From positions 1-35,111 of the forward strand of contig JAZORR010000010.1 in assembly GCA_045656705.1 (NCBI GenBank): DNA of 35,111 nt, read 5' to 3'. Positions within the stretch are counted from its first letter, which is position 1; every line of letters begins with the position of its first letter. A program made the position numbers and the translations under genes. Below the pieces are notes generated by a model that saw only the letters and a list, made by a program, of their open reading frames with translations, made no database searches and had not been told where the DNA came from. This stretch comes from RGIG4576 sp045656705. Lineage in GTDB: Bacteria > Bacteroidota > Bacteroidia > Bacteroidales > Muribaculaceae. Positions 1-8,175 of this stretch are shown here, piece by piece.

Positions 1-10
1 ACTTGATAAA

Positions 11-367
11 ATGAAAACTAAATTATTAATTTCCTTTTGTTTCGTATTCCTGCTTAATATAGTATGTGCTTATGCAGGGGAAAAGAAAAAAATACGATTG
101 CAACGTAGAGATCTTCCTATTAAGCGTGAGCTTGTGATGGCACCTGAGGTTTGGTATGATACAGAATCATACGAAGTAGAAGTGTATATGCATAGTGCAG
201 GGGTGCTGACTGTGTATTACACCGATGGAGAATCTGTGCATAGTGTAAACCATTTATGTTTTGATCTTAATAGGGTGTTCTGCGACAAGGAATGCAATCT
301 TATCATCCTTGAAACTGCCGATGGTGTAGTATATGAAGGATATTTAAAAGAAGATGAAATTAAATAA
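11..367 (+). CDS. Small secreted protein, DUF3244-like
   Basis: This 118-residue protein begins with a clear Sec signal peptide (residues 1 to about 22, hydrophobic core LLISFCFVFLLNIVCAYA). The remainder is a short beta-rich domain with a pattern of alternating hydrophobic strands, including VEVYMHSAGVLTVYYTDG and a final strand near VVYEGYL. That pattern resembles the small exported DUF3244 proteins of Bacteroidales, but the match is from memory and weak. The gene starts 10 bases into the window, so any upstream partner or promoter is not visible. The next gene follows after 26 bases on the same strand and is probably co-transcribed. Function is unknown. The secreted nature is well supported; the family name is tentative. 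Confidence 0.6.
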   Translation: MKTKLLISFCFVFLLNIVCAYAGEKKKIRLQRRDLPIKRELVMAPEVWYDTESYEVEVYMHSAGVLTVYYTDGESVHSVNHLCFDLNRVFCDKECNLIILETADGVVYEGYLKEDEIK

Positions 368-393
368 ATTATTAACCTAATATCATAACAATT

Positions 394-1914
394 ATGAAAA
401 CGTTTCTTAAAAAAATTTTCGTATTGATGTCGATGCTTGCTTTTACACTTACATCATGTAATAATGAACCATCCTTTGACGAAAATCCAAAAGCTGAAAA
501 CAATATTTTGCAAATAGCAAAGGATATAGTAAACAAACAAGATGGTAATGTGCCTCTCCCCACTAATGGCGGCAATGGAGTGCAATCGCGTAGTGCTATG
601 TCGCTAATCACAAATGCAACTCCTCTATGGGATTATGTGAAATACTATAACATAGACGGAATGAATGTGCTTATGGTGGAATTGCAAACAGCCGAAAAAG
701 TGTATTCACGCATTACTGCCACAAGAGATGGCATTACCACTACTCAAGAAAATGAAACGTTTTCTCGCCTTGTAATTCGCAAGAAAGGTTCCGACATCTA
801 TGCTCATGTGCTTACTTATATGCCAGAGGAAGAATATGCCACTACCAATCAAGCAAAATTAGACACCATAGGATATTATCCTAAATATGTAGATTTCACA
901 GGTATTACCCTCACTTCAAATCTTGATGGTAGTGTGTTTCGTGGTGTAAGATATGAAAATGGACACGTGGCTGGTATTATCACAAAACCCCAACACACCG
1001 ATTGCGACCACGATCATGGCAATTGCACCCATAGCCATGCTACAGAACATCGCAAACCTATCAGTATCAACCTTTTCTCTCAATCATCTCAAGAACCATT
1101 GAGTAGAGCAACTACTGAGAAATGCTTACATTGTAGGGGTGAAGTTATTAATAATAAATGTCAATCTTGTGGAGCTGGTTATGGACAAGAATGTCCAAAC
1201 TGCAAGTATGAAAGTTTAGTGAATGGATTTTGTTTAATATGCTATTATGAAGCTGATATTTGTTCTACTTGTAATGCCCCTTTTAATGTATGCATATGTG
1301 GAAATTATCCATGTCCTTCATGTGGAAATTATAAATGTACTTGTGGTTTATATACATGTCAAGTTTGTGGGAAAAAAACATGTCAATGTGAACCTTCTGA
1401 TATAACAACTCCTCCTCACTCAAATACTGAAGAAAATACGCCTATCTTATTTTCATTAACATCAAACAGTGATGCTATATTTGCCATTAGAGATATGCCT
1501 TTAATGATGAAAACTCAAGATGGTATGGCTTCATTAACTGCTATTATGACATTCATTGATAATGAATTATTCTGGGGAATGAGAACTGTTAGTGAATTCG
1601 ATGCTTATTATGAATCTGAATTTAATGGCTTATCTATAGCAGAAGGCGTTAAATCGTATGAAGCACGTGAATTTGTAGAAGATTTCTTCAGCACCACAAC
1701 TTTTGACACTTTCCAATTTGCAATTGAAGATAGAAATGTTGTAATATCAACTTTCCCAGGTAGCAACTCTACTTATCCTCATTTTGTACTTATTGTAGGT
1801 CGTGAATCTGATGGAGATTTGGTTTATTTAGACCCTTATGACGGAGAAGCATATATCTTAAACGAAAATCGATTTGAAAATTGCGAACAAATTGTTGTTC
1901 GTATAATACAATAA
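394..1914 (+). CDS. Cys/His-rich zinc-ribbon lipoprotein with degenerate C39-like domain
   Basis: This 506-residue protein has an SPII leader with lipobox LTSC, so it is probably anchored in the cell envelope. Residues about 35-190 form a domain shared with the genes at 1956 and 16271 (hallmark FTGITLTSNLDG from residue 168). A His-rich stretch lies at 201-219 (six His, two Cys). Residues 244-332 contain 20 cysteines, mostly CxxC or CxC pairs separated by short loops, which looks like a string of zinc ribbons. The last 150 residues resemble a papain-like C39-type peptidase: H463 and D480 are spaced as a His/Asp pair, and Q375 fits the oxyanion position. Where the nucleophilic Cys is expected, the sequence reads QDGMASL, so the domain may be inactive. 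The start has a strong leader and no better alternative. Function is not known; metal binding is inferred from composition. Confidence 0.7.
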   Translation: MKTFLKKIFVLMSMLAFTLTSCNNEPSFDENPKAENNILQIAKDIVNKQDGNVPLPTNGGNGVQSRSAMSLITNATPLWDYVKYYNIDGMNVLMVELQTAEKVYSRITATRDGITTTQENETFSRLVIRKKGSDIYAHVLTYMPEEEYATTNQAKLDTIGYYPKYVDFTGITLTSNLDGSVFRGVRYENGHVAGIITKPQHTDCDHDHGNCTHSHATEHRKPISINLFSQSSQEPLSRATTEKCLHCRGEVINNKCQSCGAGYGQECPNCKYESLVNGFCLICYYEADICSTCNAPFNVCICGNYPCPSCGNYKCTCGLYTCQVCGKKTCQCEPSDITTPPHSNTEENTPILFSLTSNSDAIFAIRDMPLMMKTQDGMASLTAIMTFIDNELFWGMRTVSEFDAYYESEFNGLSIAEGVKSYEAREFVEDFFSTTTFDTFQFAIEDRNVVISTFPGSNSTYPHFVLIVGRESDGDLVYLDPYDGEAYILNENRFENCEQIVVRIIQ

Positions 1915-1955
1915 TCACTATATTTGTACTATTAACCAATTTAATACACAGCATT

Positions 1956-2642
1956 ATGAGAATAATCATAAGCATTATATCTGCATTATTGATATTAGTA
2001 TGTTCTATCAGTATATCAGCACAAGAGATAATTCATGTAGACTCTTTACATCTTATGAATAAGATACAAAAAGAAGTGATATATAATGCAAAACATCACA
2101 CTTTCAACGAAAATGGTTCAATAGATTTACCTCTTGAAATCAATAAGTTGTTAGGTGATACTCTAATACTGCAGAACTATACAGTAACACCTAAATGGGG
2201 AAATGCATATATTCAAGGTGAAAATAATATAGTTTTAACAATACCATTAAACTATAATGATTCTTTGCCTATATTACAAAGCAGATTGACTATAACAAGA
2301 AGTATTGAAGATAAATATTCTAAAACGATAGAAACTTTAGTGTATAATAAAGACTGTGATATTAACTGTTTTAGCGGTGCATTAGTACATTCTAATATAA
2401 AAGGAAATTTTAATAAAATTTATATGTTTGAGAACGGAACATGTATTGAAATCGTAGAAAACAAGTATGCTTTTCTAAATAATTTATCACTTCCGAATAC
2501 TAAGAGCGGAAGTACAGATAGCAGAACAAATCCTTATAAAAAAGTAGAGAATAGATCTGAAAATGCAAAGCAACGTATGGGATGGTACCCAGAAAAAGGA
2601 AACCCTCAAAATACCATAGTTATTGATAAGATAAAAAAATAG
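1956..2642 (+). CDS. Secreted protein of the same family as the N-domain of the 394 gene
   Basis: This 228-residue protein has an N-terminal signal peptide (hydrophobic core IIISIISALLILVCSISISA). I chose the ATG at 1956 because it places the signal peptide at the N-terminus; the open frame extends upstream to 1881, but that part overlaps the previous gene and is not leader-like. The body (IDLPLEINKLLGDTLIL, then a VLTIPLNYNDSLP strand and FSGALVHSNIKGNF at residue 139) aligns by eye with the module in the 394 and 16271 genes. It lies 41 bases after the 394 gene on the same strand, probably in one transcript. The basic C-terminal tail is low complexity. No enzyme motif was seen, so function is unknown. 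Confidence 0.65.
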   Translation: MRIIISIISALLILVCSISISAQEIIHVDSLHLMNKIQKEVIYNAKHHTFNENGSIDLPLEINKLLGDTLILQNYTVTPKWGNAYIQGENNIVLTIPLNYNDSLPILQSRLTITRSIEDKYSKTIETLVYNKDCDINCFSGALVHSNIKGNFNKIYMFENGTCIEIVENKYAFLNNLSLPNTKSGSTDSRTNPYKKVENRSENAKQRMGWYPEKGNPQNTIVIDKIKK

Positions 2643-2694
2643 AAATCAGATTGCACTCTTTTTAGTCACGTGTAAAAAAATATTAAAAATTGCC

Positions 2695-2702
2695 TATCTT
2701 TG
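2695..2702 (+). promoter_or_regulatory. Bacteroidetes -7 promoter box
   Basis: TATCTTTG matches the Bacteroidetes -7 consensus TAnnTTTG. It lies 46 bases before the lipoprotein start at 2749. No convincing -33 TTTG element is visible at the usual spacing, so this is a consensus match only. Confidence 0.5.
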
Positions 2703-2748
2703 AATGACTTAAATACTTATTGTCTAATAACCAATATTCGTAACAATT

Positions 2749-3294
2749 ATGAAAGCGAGTAATATTTTATTTTTAAGTATCTTGGCTATGGTGTGGCTAA
2801 GTGCTTGTGGGGAAAAAGAAGTTCCTCAACCACAGAAAGTAAAAAATCCGATTAGCTTCATCATAAAATTAGTAGATGAGCATGGGGAGAATTGCACTAA
2901 TGATATTTTCTCAAATAACTTGGGCGAATATGTCGCTGTGAAATATAAAGATAAAGTGTATGAAGCTAAAAACAATTCGCACAATGATGAGGAAATATAT
3001 CTAAGTTGCCGTGTAAAACCTCAATTAGGTTTTGTTGTGGAATTTGGTGGAATAGATGGTTCTAAAGAGTTTGAGAACGAATCATTTACTATAGATTGCG
3101 GTAATGGCGAAACTAATGTGGTTACATTCTCTAATCGTAAGATTAACACTGCCAATGGTGAAGAATTTGTGCAAGAATGCAAGCTAAATGGTGTGCCTGT
3201 GGATAAATCTCAGATAGTTTGTAAAGCTGGTATCCAATATTATGTTCGCAATTTTATTGAAAAATCAGGAGTTATAGTTCCCGGTTCGGTTTAG
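2749..3294 (+). CDS. N-terminal part of a split lipoprotein gene
   Basis: This 181-residue product has a good SPII leader ending in LSAC, so it would be a lipoprotein. The body is beta-rich and calcium- or carbohydrate-neutral in appearance, with no enzyme motif. The frame closes at a TAG at 3292 just after VIVPGS. The sequence resumes in the same frame at 3310. In the +1 frame, the bases around the stop read GLEPNTIYA, a phrase typical of fibronectin-like lipoproteins of Bacteroidetes (LEPNTxY). This suggests two close, compensating indels, either real mutations or read errors. It is best read with the 3310 fragment as one original gene of about 338 codons. Function is unknown. Confidence 0.6.
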   Translation: MKASNILFLSILAMVWLSACGEKEVPQPQKVKNPISFIIKLVDEHGENCTNDIFSNNLGEYVAVKYKDKVYEAKNNSHNDEEIYLSCRVKPQLGFVVEFGGIDGSKEFENESFTIDCGNGETNVVTFSNRKINTANGEEFVQECKLNGVPVDKSQIVCKAGIQYYVRNFIEKSGVIVPGSV

Positions 3295-3309
3295 AGCCAA
3301 ATACGATTT

Positions 3310-3765
3310 ATGCCTGTAGATAAAGATGGAAATTCGTTACTTAATAATCCTGAATTTATAGAAAAGGTGAAAGAAGGAACCACATTTACCTTTAGAGGAT
3401 TGACTTCAAAGATTGAAACCGAATATACTGGTTCAAAACTAAAACTTAAAGTAACTAATGAATCATTTGGAGAATTAGAAAAAGAACCAAGAATCCTATT
3501 TGGAACATTTGGTATAAATAAGATTTTGAAAGACCAAAAGTTGGAAATAAATTGGTTTGATGGCTCAAAAGATTTGATAGATATTGATTTCTTGTCTCAT
3601 TATAAGGCATTAAACGATCCTACATCAAAATACTATGATCCTAATGTACCACAGCAAATGCTTGATGTGAAGGTTAATGGAGAGCAATTAGAGCCACCTT
3701 ACCCTACTTCGGGTTTACATTCAATATTGGTATTTGTGCATAAGAAGGTTTTTGATTGGAAATAA
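3310..3765 (+). pseudogene. C-terminal part of the split lipoprotein gene
   Basis: These 151 codons continue the frame of the 2749 gene after its TAG stop, starting at an internal methionine (MPVDKDGNSLL). There is no signal peptide, no convincing ribosome binding site and no promoter, so independent translation into an exported product is unlikely. Residues TTFTFRGLTSKIETEY and the following strands look like a second beta-sandwich domain of the same lipoprotein. If the bases between 3285 and 3312 are correct, this is a dead 3' end. If they contain errors, it is the C-terminal half of an intact lipoprotein. Confidence 0.5.
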
Positions 3766-3793
3766 AACAATATTTAGGGACAGATAAAATAGG

Positions 3794-3830
3794 AATGCGG
3801 AGCGTGGGCAGAGTGTCAATGCTTCGCATT
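3794..3830. repeat. Inverted repeat, 10-bp stem
   Basis: AATGCGGAGC at 3794-3803 pairs with GCTTCGCATT at 3821-3830, with one G-U pair and a 17-base loop. It is not followed by a T-run, so it is not a standard intrinsic terminator. It sits 29 bases past the end of the split lipoprotein gene and could be an RNA-stabilising or processed structure. Confidence 0.45.
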
Positions 3831-3929
3831 TCAGTTAGGAAGGAGGAGTTTTCGGACAGAAGGACATTTTTTGTTTTAGACATAAAGACAAAAGAACATA
3901 TTTTTTTGGCGGATGCACGAGCCGCAGAT

Positions 3930-3940
3930 TCAGTTAGGAG
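3930..3940. repeat. Dispersed TCAGTTAGGAG motif, copy 1
   Basis: TCAGTTAGGAG occurs here, followed directly by a further TTAGGAGT unit. A near copy (TCAGTTAGGAAGGAGGAGT) lies at 3831. An exact copy lies at 30006-30016 in another gene-free stretch. All three are intergenic. Confidence 0.5.
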
Positions 3941-4290
3941 TTAGGAGTGATAGATGGCGTACCAAAAAGGCACGCTTTTCTTTGTGATGACTTTGCCAGG
4001 CACTAAAGTACCCGATTACCTTAGACGAAGCCCTAAATCGGGCCTTAATTTACAAGTAACCATATTCCTTTCGCGTCTGTCAGACGCCACCTATCTATCT
4101 TCTCTCATCCGTAAGTTTAAAAGCATACGGCTATTAAATAAAAACAGTCCTTCGGACTTCGCTTCGTGCGTTTCTTCTTGCCTATAATGGTATGGAAATT
4201 CAGTAAGATTTCCAAAGTCTCTAAGCAAAATTTTGTGGAGGGAAAGTTACAATTCCAGTGAAAAATAGGTGTGAATTGGTAGGTTCTTCT

Positions 4291-4298
4291 TAAATTTG
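4291..4298 (+). promoter_or_regulatory. Bacteroidetes -7 promoter box for the esterase gene
   Basis: TAAATTTG fits TAnnTTTG and lies 39 bases before the start codon at 4338, giving a leader of about 30 bases. No clear -33 element was seen. Confidence 0.5.
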
Positions 4299-4337
4299 CA
4301 AACAGAAACAAATACAAACAAAATAAACCATACTATT

Positions 4338-5606
4338 ATGAAACGATTTGCGTTTTTGATGACTGCTATTGTGGCTATGGCATTGTGTGCTGTGGCTCAA
4401 AAGAAGGTGCAATTAGTGATGTTTCCCGACCACGCCGACGGGATTTACAAGGTGGGCGAAACGCCTCAAATGAGTCTTATCGCATTGGATTGCGGTCTTC
4501 CACTGAACAATGTGGAGATTTCGTACGAAATCAGCGAAGATCTTATGCCTGCTCACGAGAAAAAGACTATCACTCTCAAGGGAAATCAAGCTAAAATCTC
4601 GCTTGGCAAGATGAAGAAAAGCGGTTTTGTGCGTATCAAGGCTTCTGTGACTCACAACGGCAAGAAATATTCATCGATGTCGACTGTGGGATGCGAACCT
4701 GAAAAACTTCGCCCTGTGACCGTTCGTCCTGCCGATTTCGACCAATTCTGGGCAAAGGGTGTGGAACAAGTGCGTAAGGTGGCTCTAAATGCCGATATGG
4801 AGCTATTAGAGGACCGTTGCACCGACGATGTGCTTGTGTATCACGTATCATATAAGAATATCAATGGATCGCGTATGTATGGCATTCTCACTATGCCAAA
4901 GGCTGAGGGCAAATATCCTGCTATTCTTCGCCTTCCTGGAGCAAGCGTTTCGCCTAAGGGTGGCGACATTGCCCACGCTGCAAAGGGTGTGATTATTCTC
5001 GAACTCGGTATACACGGTATTCCTGTAAACCTTGAAGGCAGCATCTACGATGACCTTACAAGAGGCGTGCTTGCCAACTATCACGCTATCGAAATAGACA
5101 ACAAAGATGCTTATTTCTATCGTCGCGTATACTTGGGTTGCGTGAAGGGTGTAGATTTCCTACTTTCACTTCCTCAATGCAATGGTAAGGTGGGTACACT
5201 CGGTGGTAGCCAAGGTGGTGCATTGTCTATCGTGACATCAAGCCTCGACTCACGCGTGTGTGCTTCGGCTATCTATTTCCCTGCCATCTGCGACCAAGAA
5301 GGATATATGCACGACCGTGCGGGAGGTTGGCCACATATCCTCAAGTATCAAGGCAATCGCACCGACGAAATCATAGAAACAGTGCGTTACTACGACTCTT
5401 CAAACTTCGCTGTGAACTTGAAATCCCCTGTATTCTATGCATTCGGTTTCAACGATATCACTTGCGCTCCTACTACCACTTACGCCACTTACAACGTGAT
5501 TACAGCACCAAAACAGCTATCTATAGGCGCTGACACTGGTCACTGGCTACACACAGAGCAAGTGGAGGCAATGTGGAACTGGATTATCAATGAACTAAAG
5601 AAGTAA
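4338..5606 (+). CDS. Secreted acetyl xylan esterase (AXE1/CE7-like) alpha/beta hydrolase
   Basis: This 422-residue protein has a signal peptide (residues 1-20, ending AVAQ), so it acts outside the cytoplasm. The ATG at 4338 is chosen because upstream in-frame codons from 4296 are not leader-like and fall in the promoter region. Residues about 120-420 match the acetyl xylan esterase/cephalosporin deacetylase family: DFDQFWAKGVEQVRK at the start of the domain, the nucleophile elbow GGSQGG with S291, a likely acid D373 in FGFNDITC, and H402 in TGHWLH. Members deacetylate plant-cell-wall oligosaccharides or small esters; the true substrate cannot be read from sequence. An N-terminal beta domain (about 25-115) precedes the hydrolase. 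It is monocistronic, bounded by a -7 box and a terminator. Confidence 0.85.
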   Translation: MKRFAFLMTAIVAMALCAVAQKKVQLVMFPDHADGIYKVGETPQMSLIALDCGLPLNNVEISYEISEDLMPAHEKKTITLKGNQAKISLGKMKKSGFVRIKASVTHNGKKYSSMSTVGCEPEKLRPVTVRPADFDQFWAKGVEQVRKVALNADMELLEDRCTDDVLVYHVSYKNINGSRMYGILTMPKAEGKYPAILRLPGASVSPKGGDIAHAAKGVIILELGIHGIPVNLEGSIYDDLTRGVLANYHAIEIDNKDAYFYRRVYLGCVKGVDFLLSLPQCNGKVGTLGGSQGGALSIVTSSLDSRVCASAIYFPAICDQEGYMHDRAGGWPHILKYQGNRTDEIIETVRYYDSSNFAVNLKSPVFYAFGFNDITCAPTTTYATYNVITAPKQLSIGADTGHWLHTEQVEAMWNWIINELKK

Positions 5607-5630
5607 ACATAGATTTCACTCATACTCAAA

Positions 5631-5668
5631 AAGAAGCGAAGCGTGAACAGTCACACTTCGCTTTTTCC
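5631..5668. terminator. Bidirectional intrinsic terminator between esterase gene and dnaX
   Basis: AGCGAAGCGTG (5635-5645) pairs with CACACTTCGCT (5652-5662) with one C-A mismatch, extended by flanking A/T pairs. A T-run follows on the + strand, and an A-run precedes it, giving a T-run on the minus strand. It can serve both convergent genes. Confidence 0.8.
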
Positions 5669-5687
5669 TTTTATTGGACGATGCTTA

Positions 5688-7469
5688 TCAACCTAAAGCA
5701 AGGTCGAATTCATCGATAAACTTATCTAAGTAAGGATTATACTCCCTGATAGAAGCTACAATCTCTTGTGGTGTCCAGAATTTCGGACGCTCGATATATG
5801 GATTTATCTTCACATCAATGGCAAGCATATCGTTCTCTACATAGTTGCGTAGGAATGTCATAATATTGGCCTTATGTGCATTGAACGACTCCACTTGCAC
5901 TTGATTTTCCACCTCTATTTCGTAATGATTCTCATCTATCTTGCGAGGTTGCGAGCAACGCATAGTGTTGATGATAATCTGTTCGCGTGGATGGTCGGCA
6001 ATAAATTGTTGCCATCCTGCAAGCAATCGCTCGTCGACTATAGGAGTGTTGCGAGTGTGAACGGCAGATGTTTCTGTCTTTGTCTCGGTGGTGGCATTCA
6101 CTTTCCTATTGATGAGAATGCGAGGTATTCCTAAAGGATTTCTCGGTATAGCCGATGACGCAGTAGCAGCCGGGCTGGGTGGAGGTGTAGGAGCCACAGG
6201 TGTGGCTACCGATGTGACTGGAGTAGCCGGGCGAGATACGCTCGCAGGAGTTACGGCTGACGCTGCAGGTGCCTGTTGAGGAGCAACCTGAGCCATTGAG
6301 CCACGACGATTTACAGGCTCAATTTTACGTAAAGTGTACTTACCACCATCTCCGTCAGCAGGCAATGGGGTAGATTTATCAAAAAGCTGACAAAGTTTTA
6401 TCAGCGTGAGTTCGATAAGAAGTTGTTTATTGGTGGCAGTGCGATAATCGAGGTCGCATTTGTTACACAAATCAAGAGCACGATAGAAGAATTGTGGAGA
6501 GAGTTTCGCACCTTGCACCACAAACTGATTGGCCACATCTTCGGTGGTTTCGAGCAAACACTTAGTGGCAGGCGTAGAAGCCACCATAAGGTTGCGAATG
6601 TGTTCGGCCAAGCCATTGATGAAGAAAAGAGAGTCGAAACCTTTCTCGCGAATTTCCTTATAAATGAGCAAAGCCTGTGGCACATTCACTGCCATAAAGC
6701 AATCGACGAGCTTGAAATAGTAGTCGTGATCGAGCACATTGAGATTGTCGATAGTAGACTGATAGGTGATATTTCCTCTCGACGAAGCAGCCACTTGGTC
6801 GAAAATAGACAAAGCATCACGCATAGCACCATCGGCCTTTTGTGCTATCACATTAAGAGCAGCCGATTCGGCAGTAATGCCTTCTTGCGAAGCTATGTAT
6901 TGCAATTGCTCCACTATATCCATCACTGTGATACGCGAGAAATCGTAGATTTGACAACGCGAAAGAATGGTAGGGATAACCTTATGCTTTTCGGTGGTGG
7001 CAAGGATGAATATGGCGTGTGCTGGAGGTTCTTCGAGAGTCTTCAAGAATGCATTGAATGCAGCTTGCGACAGCATATGCACCTCGTCGATAATAAACAC
7101 ACGATACTTGCCAATTTGTGGCGGGATACGCACCTGCTCGGTGAGGTTGCGGATGTCGTCGACCGAGTTGTTTGATGCAGCATCGAGCTCCACAATGTTG
7201 TAAGAGCGTTGCTCGTTTAGCGCTACACACGACTCGCACTGATTGCAAGCCTCTCCGTCGGGGGTAGGGCTAAGACAATTGATAGTCTTGGCAAAGATAC
7301 GCGCACACGAAGTCTTTCCCACACCACGCGGACCACAGAACAGATAGGCGTGAGCCAATCGTCCCGAGTCGATCGCCGTTTTCAGCGTGTGAGTAAGGGC
7401 TTGCTGCCCCACCACAGTGCGGAAAGTGCTTGGGCGGTATTTTCTTGCCGATACGATATAATTTTTCAT
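5688..7469 (-). CDS. dnaX: DNA polymerase III subunits gamma and tau
   Basis: This 593-residue protein is the clamp-loader ATPase of the replicative polymerase. Visible are Walker A GPRGVGKT (46-53), a four-cysteine zinc site (C65, C75, C78, C81), Walker B with IIDE at 126-129, the sensor ATTEKHK (157-163) and the arginine finger in LSRC (R171). Domain III follows to about residue 365. A proline/alanine-rich linker (about 390-450) leads to a C-terminal tau domain. No obvious slippery A-run/hairpin for producing a short gamma form was noted. The start at 7469 gives the usual N-terminus MKNYIVSARKYRPSTF. The gene has its own divergent promoter shared in space with the LOG gene. Confidence 0.97.
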   Translation of the reverse strand: MKNYIVSARKYRPSTFRTVVGQQALTHTLKTAIDSGRLAHAYLFCGPRGVGKTSCARIFAKTINCLSPTPDGEACNQCESCVALNEQRSYNIVELDAASNNSVDDIRNLTEQVRIPPQIGKYRVFIIDEVHMLSQAAFNAFLKTLEEPPAHAIFILATTEKHKVIPTILSRCQIYDFSRITVMDIVEQLQYIASQEGITAESAALNVIAQKADGAMRDALSIFDQVAASSRGNITYQSTIDNLNVLDHDYYFKLVDCFMAVNVPQALLIYKEIREKGFDSLFFINGLAEHIRNLMVASTPATKCLLETTEDVANQFVVQGAKLSPQFFYRALDLCNKCDLDYRTATNKQLLIELTLIKLCQLFDKSTPLPADGDGGKYTLRKIEPVNRRGSMAQVAPQQAPAASAVTPASVSRPATPVTSVATPVAPTPPPSPAATASSAIPRNPLGIPRILINRKVNATTETKTETSAVHTRNTPIVDERLLAGWQQFIADHPREQIIINTMRCSQPRKIDENHYEIEVENQVQVESFNAHKANIMTFLRNYVENDMLAIDVKINPYIERPKFWTPQEIVASIREYNPYLDKFIDEFDLALG

Positions 7470-7500
7470 CAGAAAAAATTCTTATTATATAAATTTCCTA

Positions 7501-7532
7501 CAAAGATAACTTTAACTTGTGAGCAATACAAA
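7501..7532 (-). promoter_or_regulatory. dnaX promoter (-33 and -7 boxes)
   Basis: On the minus strand, TTTG (7529-7532) is followed by 20 bases and then TATCTTTG (7501-7508). This is close to the Bacteroidetes consensus TTTG-N19-TAnnTTTG. The dnaX start is 31 bases further on. Confidence 0.75.
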
Positions 7533-7550
7533 AATTTCTCACTAACTTTG
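7517..7550 (+). promoter_or_regulatory. Promoter of the LOG-family gene
   Basis: TAACTTTG at 7543-7550 is a good -7 box. A TTG at 7517-7519 lies 23 bases upstream and may act as the -33 element. The start codon is at 7580. It interleaves with the dnaX promoter on the other strand. Confidence 0.6.
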
Positions 7551-7579
7551 CATTAAGAACTGAAGATATTTTCACTAAA

Positions 7580-8173
7580 ATGAACAAAAATAAGAAATAT
7601 CAACATATAACAGTGTTTTGTGCATCAAGTGCTCAAATCGATGTATCATTCAACGATGCAGCCTATCGTATGGGAGCACTATTGGCTCAGAATGATATTG
7701 CGTGCGTGTGTGGTGCCGGAAATTGTGGACTTATGCGTTCGGTGGCAGATGGTTGCTTAGAGAATGGTGGTCGCGCCGTGGGTGTAATTCCTCATTTTAT
7801 GGTGGATAATGGTTGGTGTCATCCATCGTTATCGGAAACTATCGTTACCGAAGATATGCACGAGCGTAAAGAGACTATGAGCCGACTTGCCGATGCTATA
7901 ATTGCTCTTCCTGGAGGATGTGGCACACTCGAAGAATTGCTCGAAATCATCACTTGGAAACAGCTTGGTCTATACAAAGGTGTGATAGTAATCCTCAACA
8001 CCAACGGATTCTACAACCACCTGCTCGCAATGCTACAACACTGCATAGATGAGCATTTTATGAAGCAATCGCACGGCACTCTATGGCATGTGGCCAACAC
8101 ACCCGAAGAGGCTATGCACATACTCAATAATATAGATACTCAAAACGAGACTACAATAGAATCAAAATATTAA
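7580..8173 (+). CDS. LOG family protein (TIGR00730, nucleoside monophosphate phosphoribohydrolase-like)
   Basis: This 197-residue protein has the family signature PGGCGTLEELLE near residues 112-123 and a Rossmann-type N-terminus (ITVFCASSA, then CVCGAGNCGLM). The Arg and Glu of the ERKETM...PGGxGTxxE segment are the known active-site region of LOG enzymes, which cleave the base from nucleoside 5'-monophosphates; plant members activate cytokinins. In bacteria the physiological substrate is usually unknown. Length fits the family (about 190-200). It is the first gene of a + strand series: the DUF4271 gene begins two bases after its stop. The ATG at 7580 lies 30 bases past the -7 box. Confidence 0.9.
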   Translation: MNKNKKYQHITVFCASSAQIDVSFNDAAYRMGALLAQNDIACVCGAGNCGLMRSVADGCLENGGRAVGVIPHFMVDNGWCHPSLSETIVTEDMHERKETMSRLADAIIALPGGCGTLEELLEIITWKQLGLYKGVIVILNTNGFYNHLLAMLQHCIDEHFMKQSHGTLWHVANTPEEAMHILNNIDTQNETTIESKY

Positions 8174-8175
8174 TA

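Larger units (their letters stand above)
3766..4337. other. 572-bp gene-free stretch with hairpins and short repeats
   Basis: No convincing gene is present. Two open frames of 62 and 77 codons have no leader, promoter or family resemblance. The stretch contains a strong hairpin (3794-3830), two copies of TCAGTTAGGA-type sequence (3831 and 3930), a perfect 7-bp inverted repeat with a one-base loop (GCGTCTG/CAGACGC, 4073-4087), a CCCGATT/AATCGGG inverted repeat around 4010-4042, and AGTCC-TTC-GGACT near 4145. Its base composition differs from the AT-rich genes to the left. The final 50 bases hold the promoter and leader of the esterase gene. Confidence 0.6.

Noticed and set aside
3756..4187. 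Two short open frames (62 and 77 codons) in the gene-free stretch
   Set aside because: No leader, no promoter and no family features; they look like chance frames in noncoding DNA.
6423..7175. A 250-codon open frame on the + strand inside dnaX
   Set aside because: It lies opposite a gene with a complete set of family motifs, and has no leader, promoter or recognisable domain. It is a by-product of dnaX codon use.
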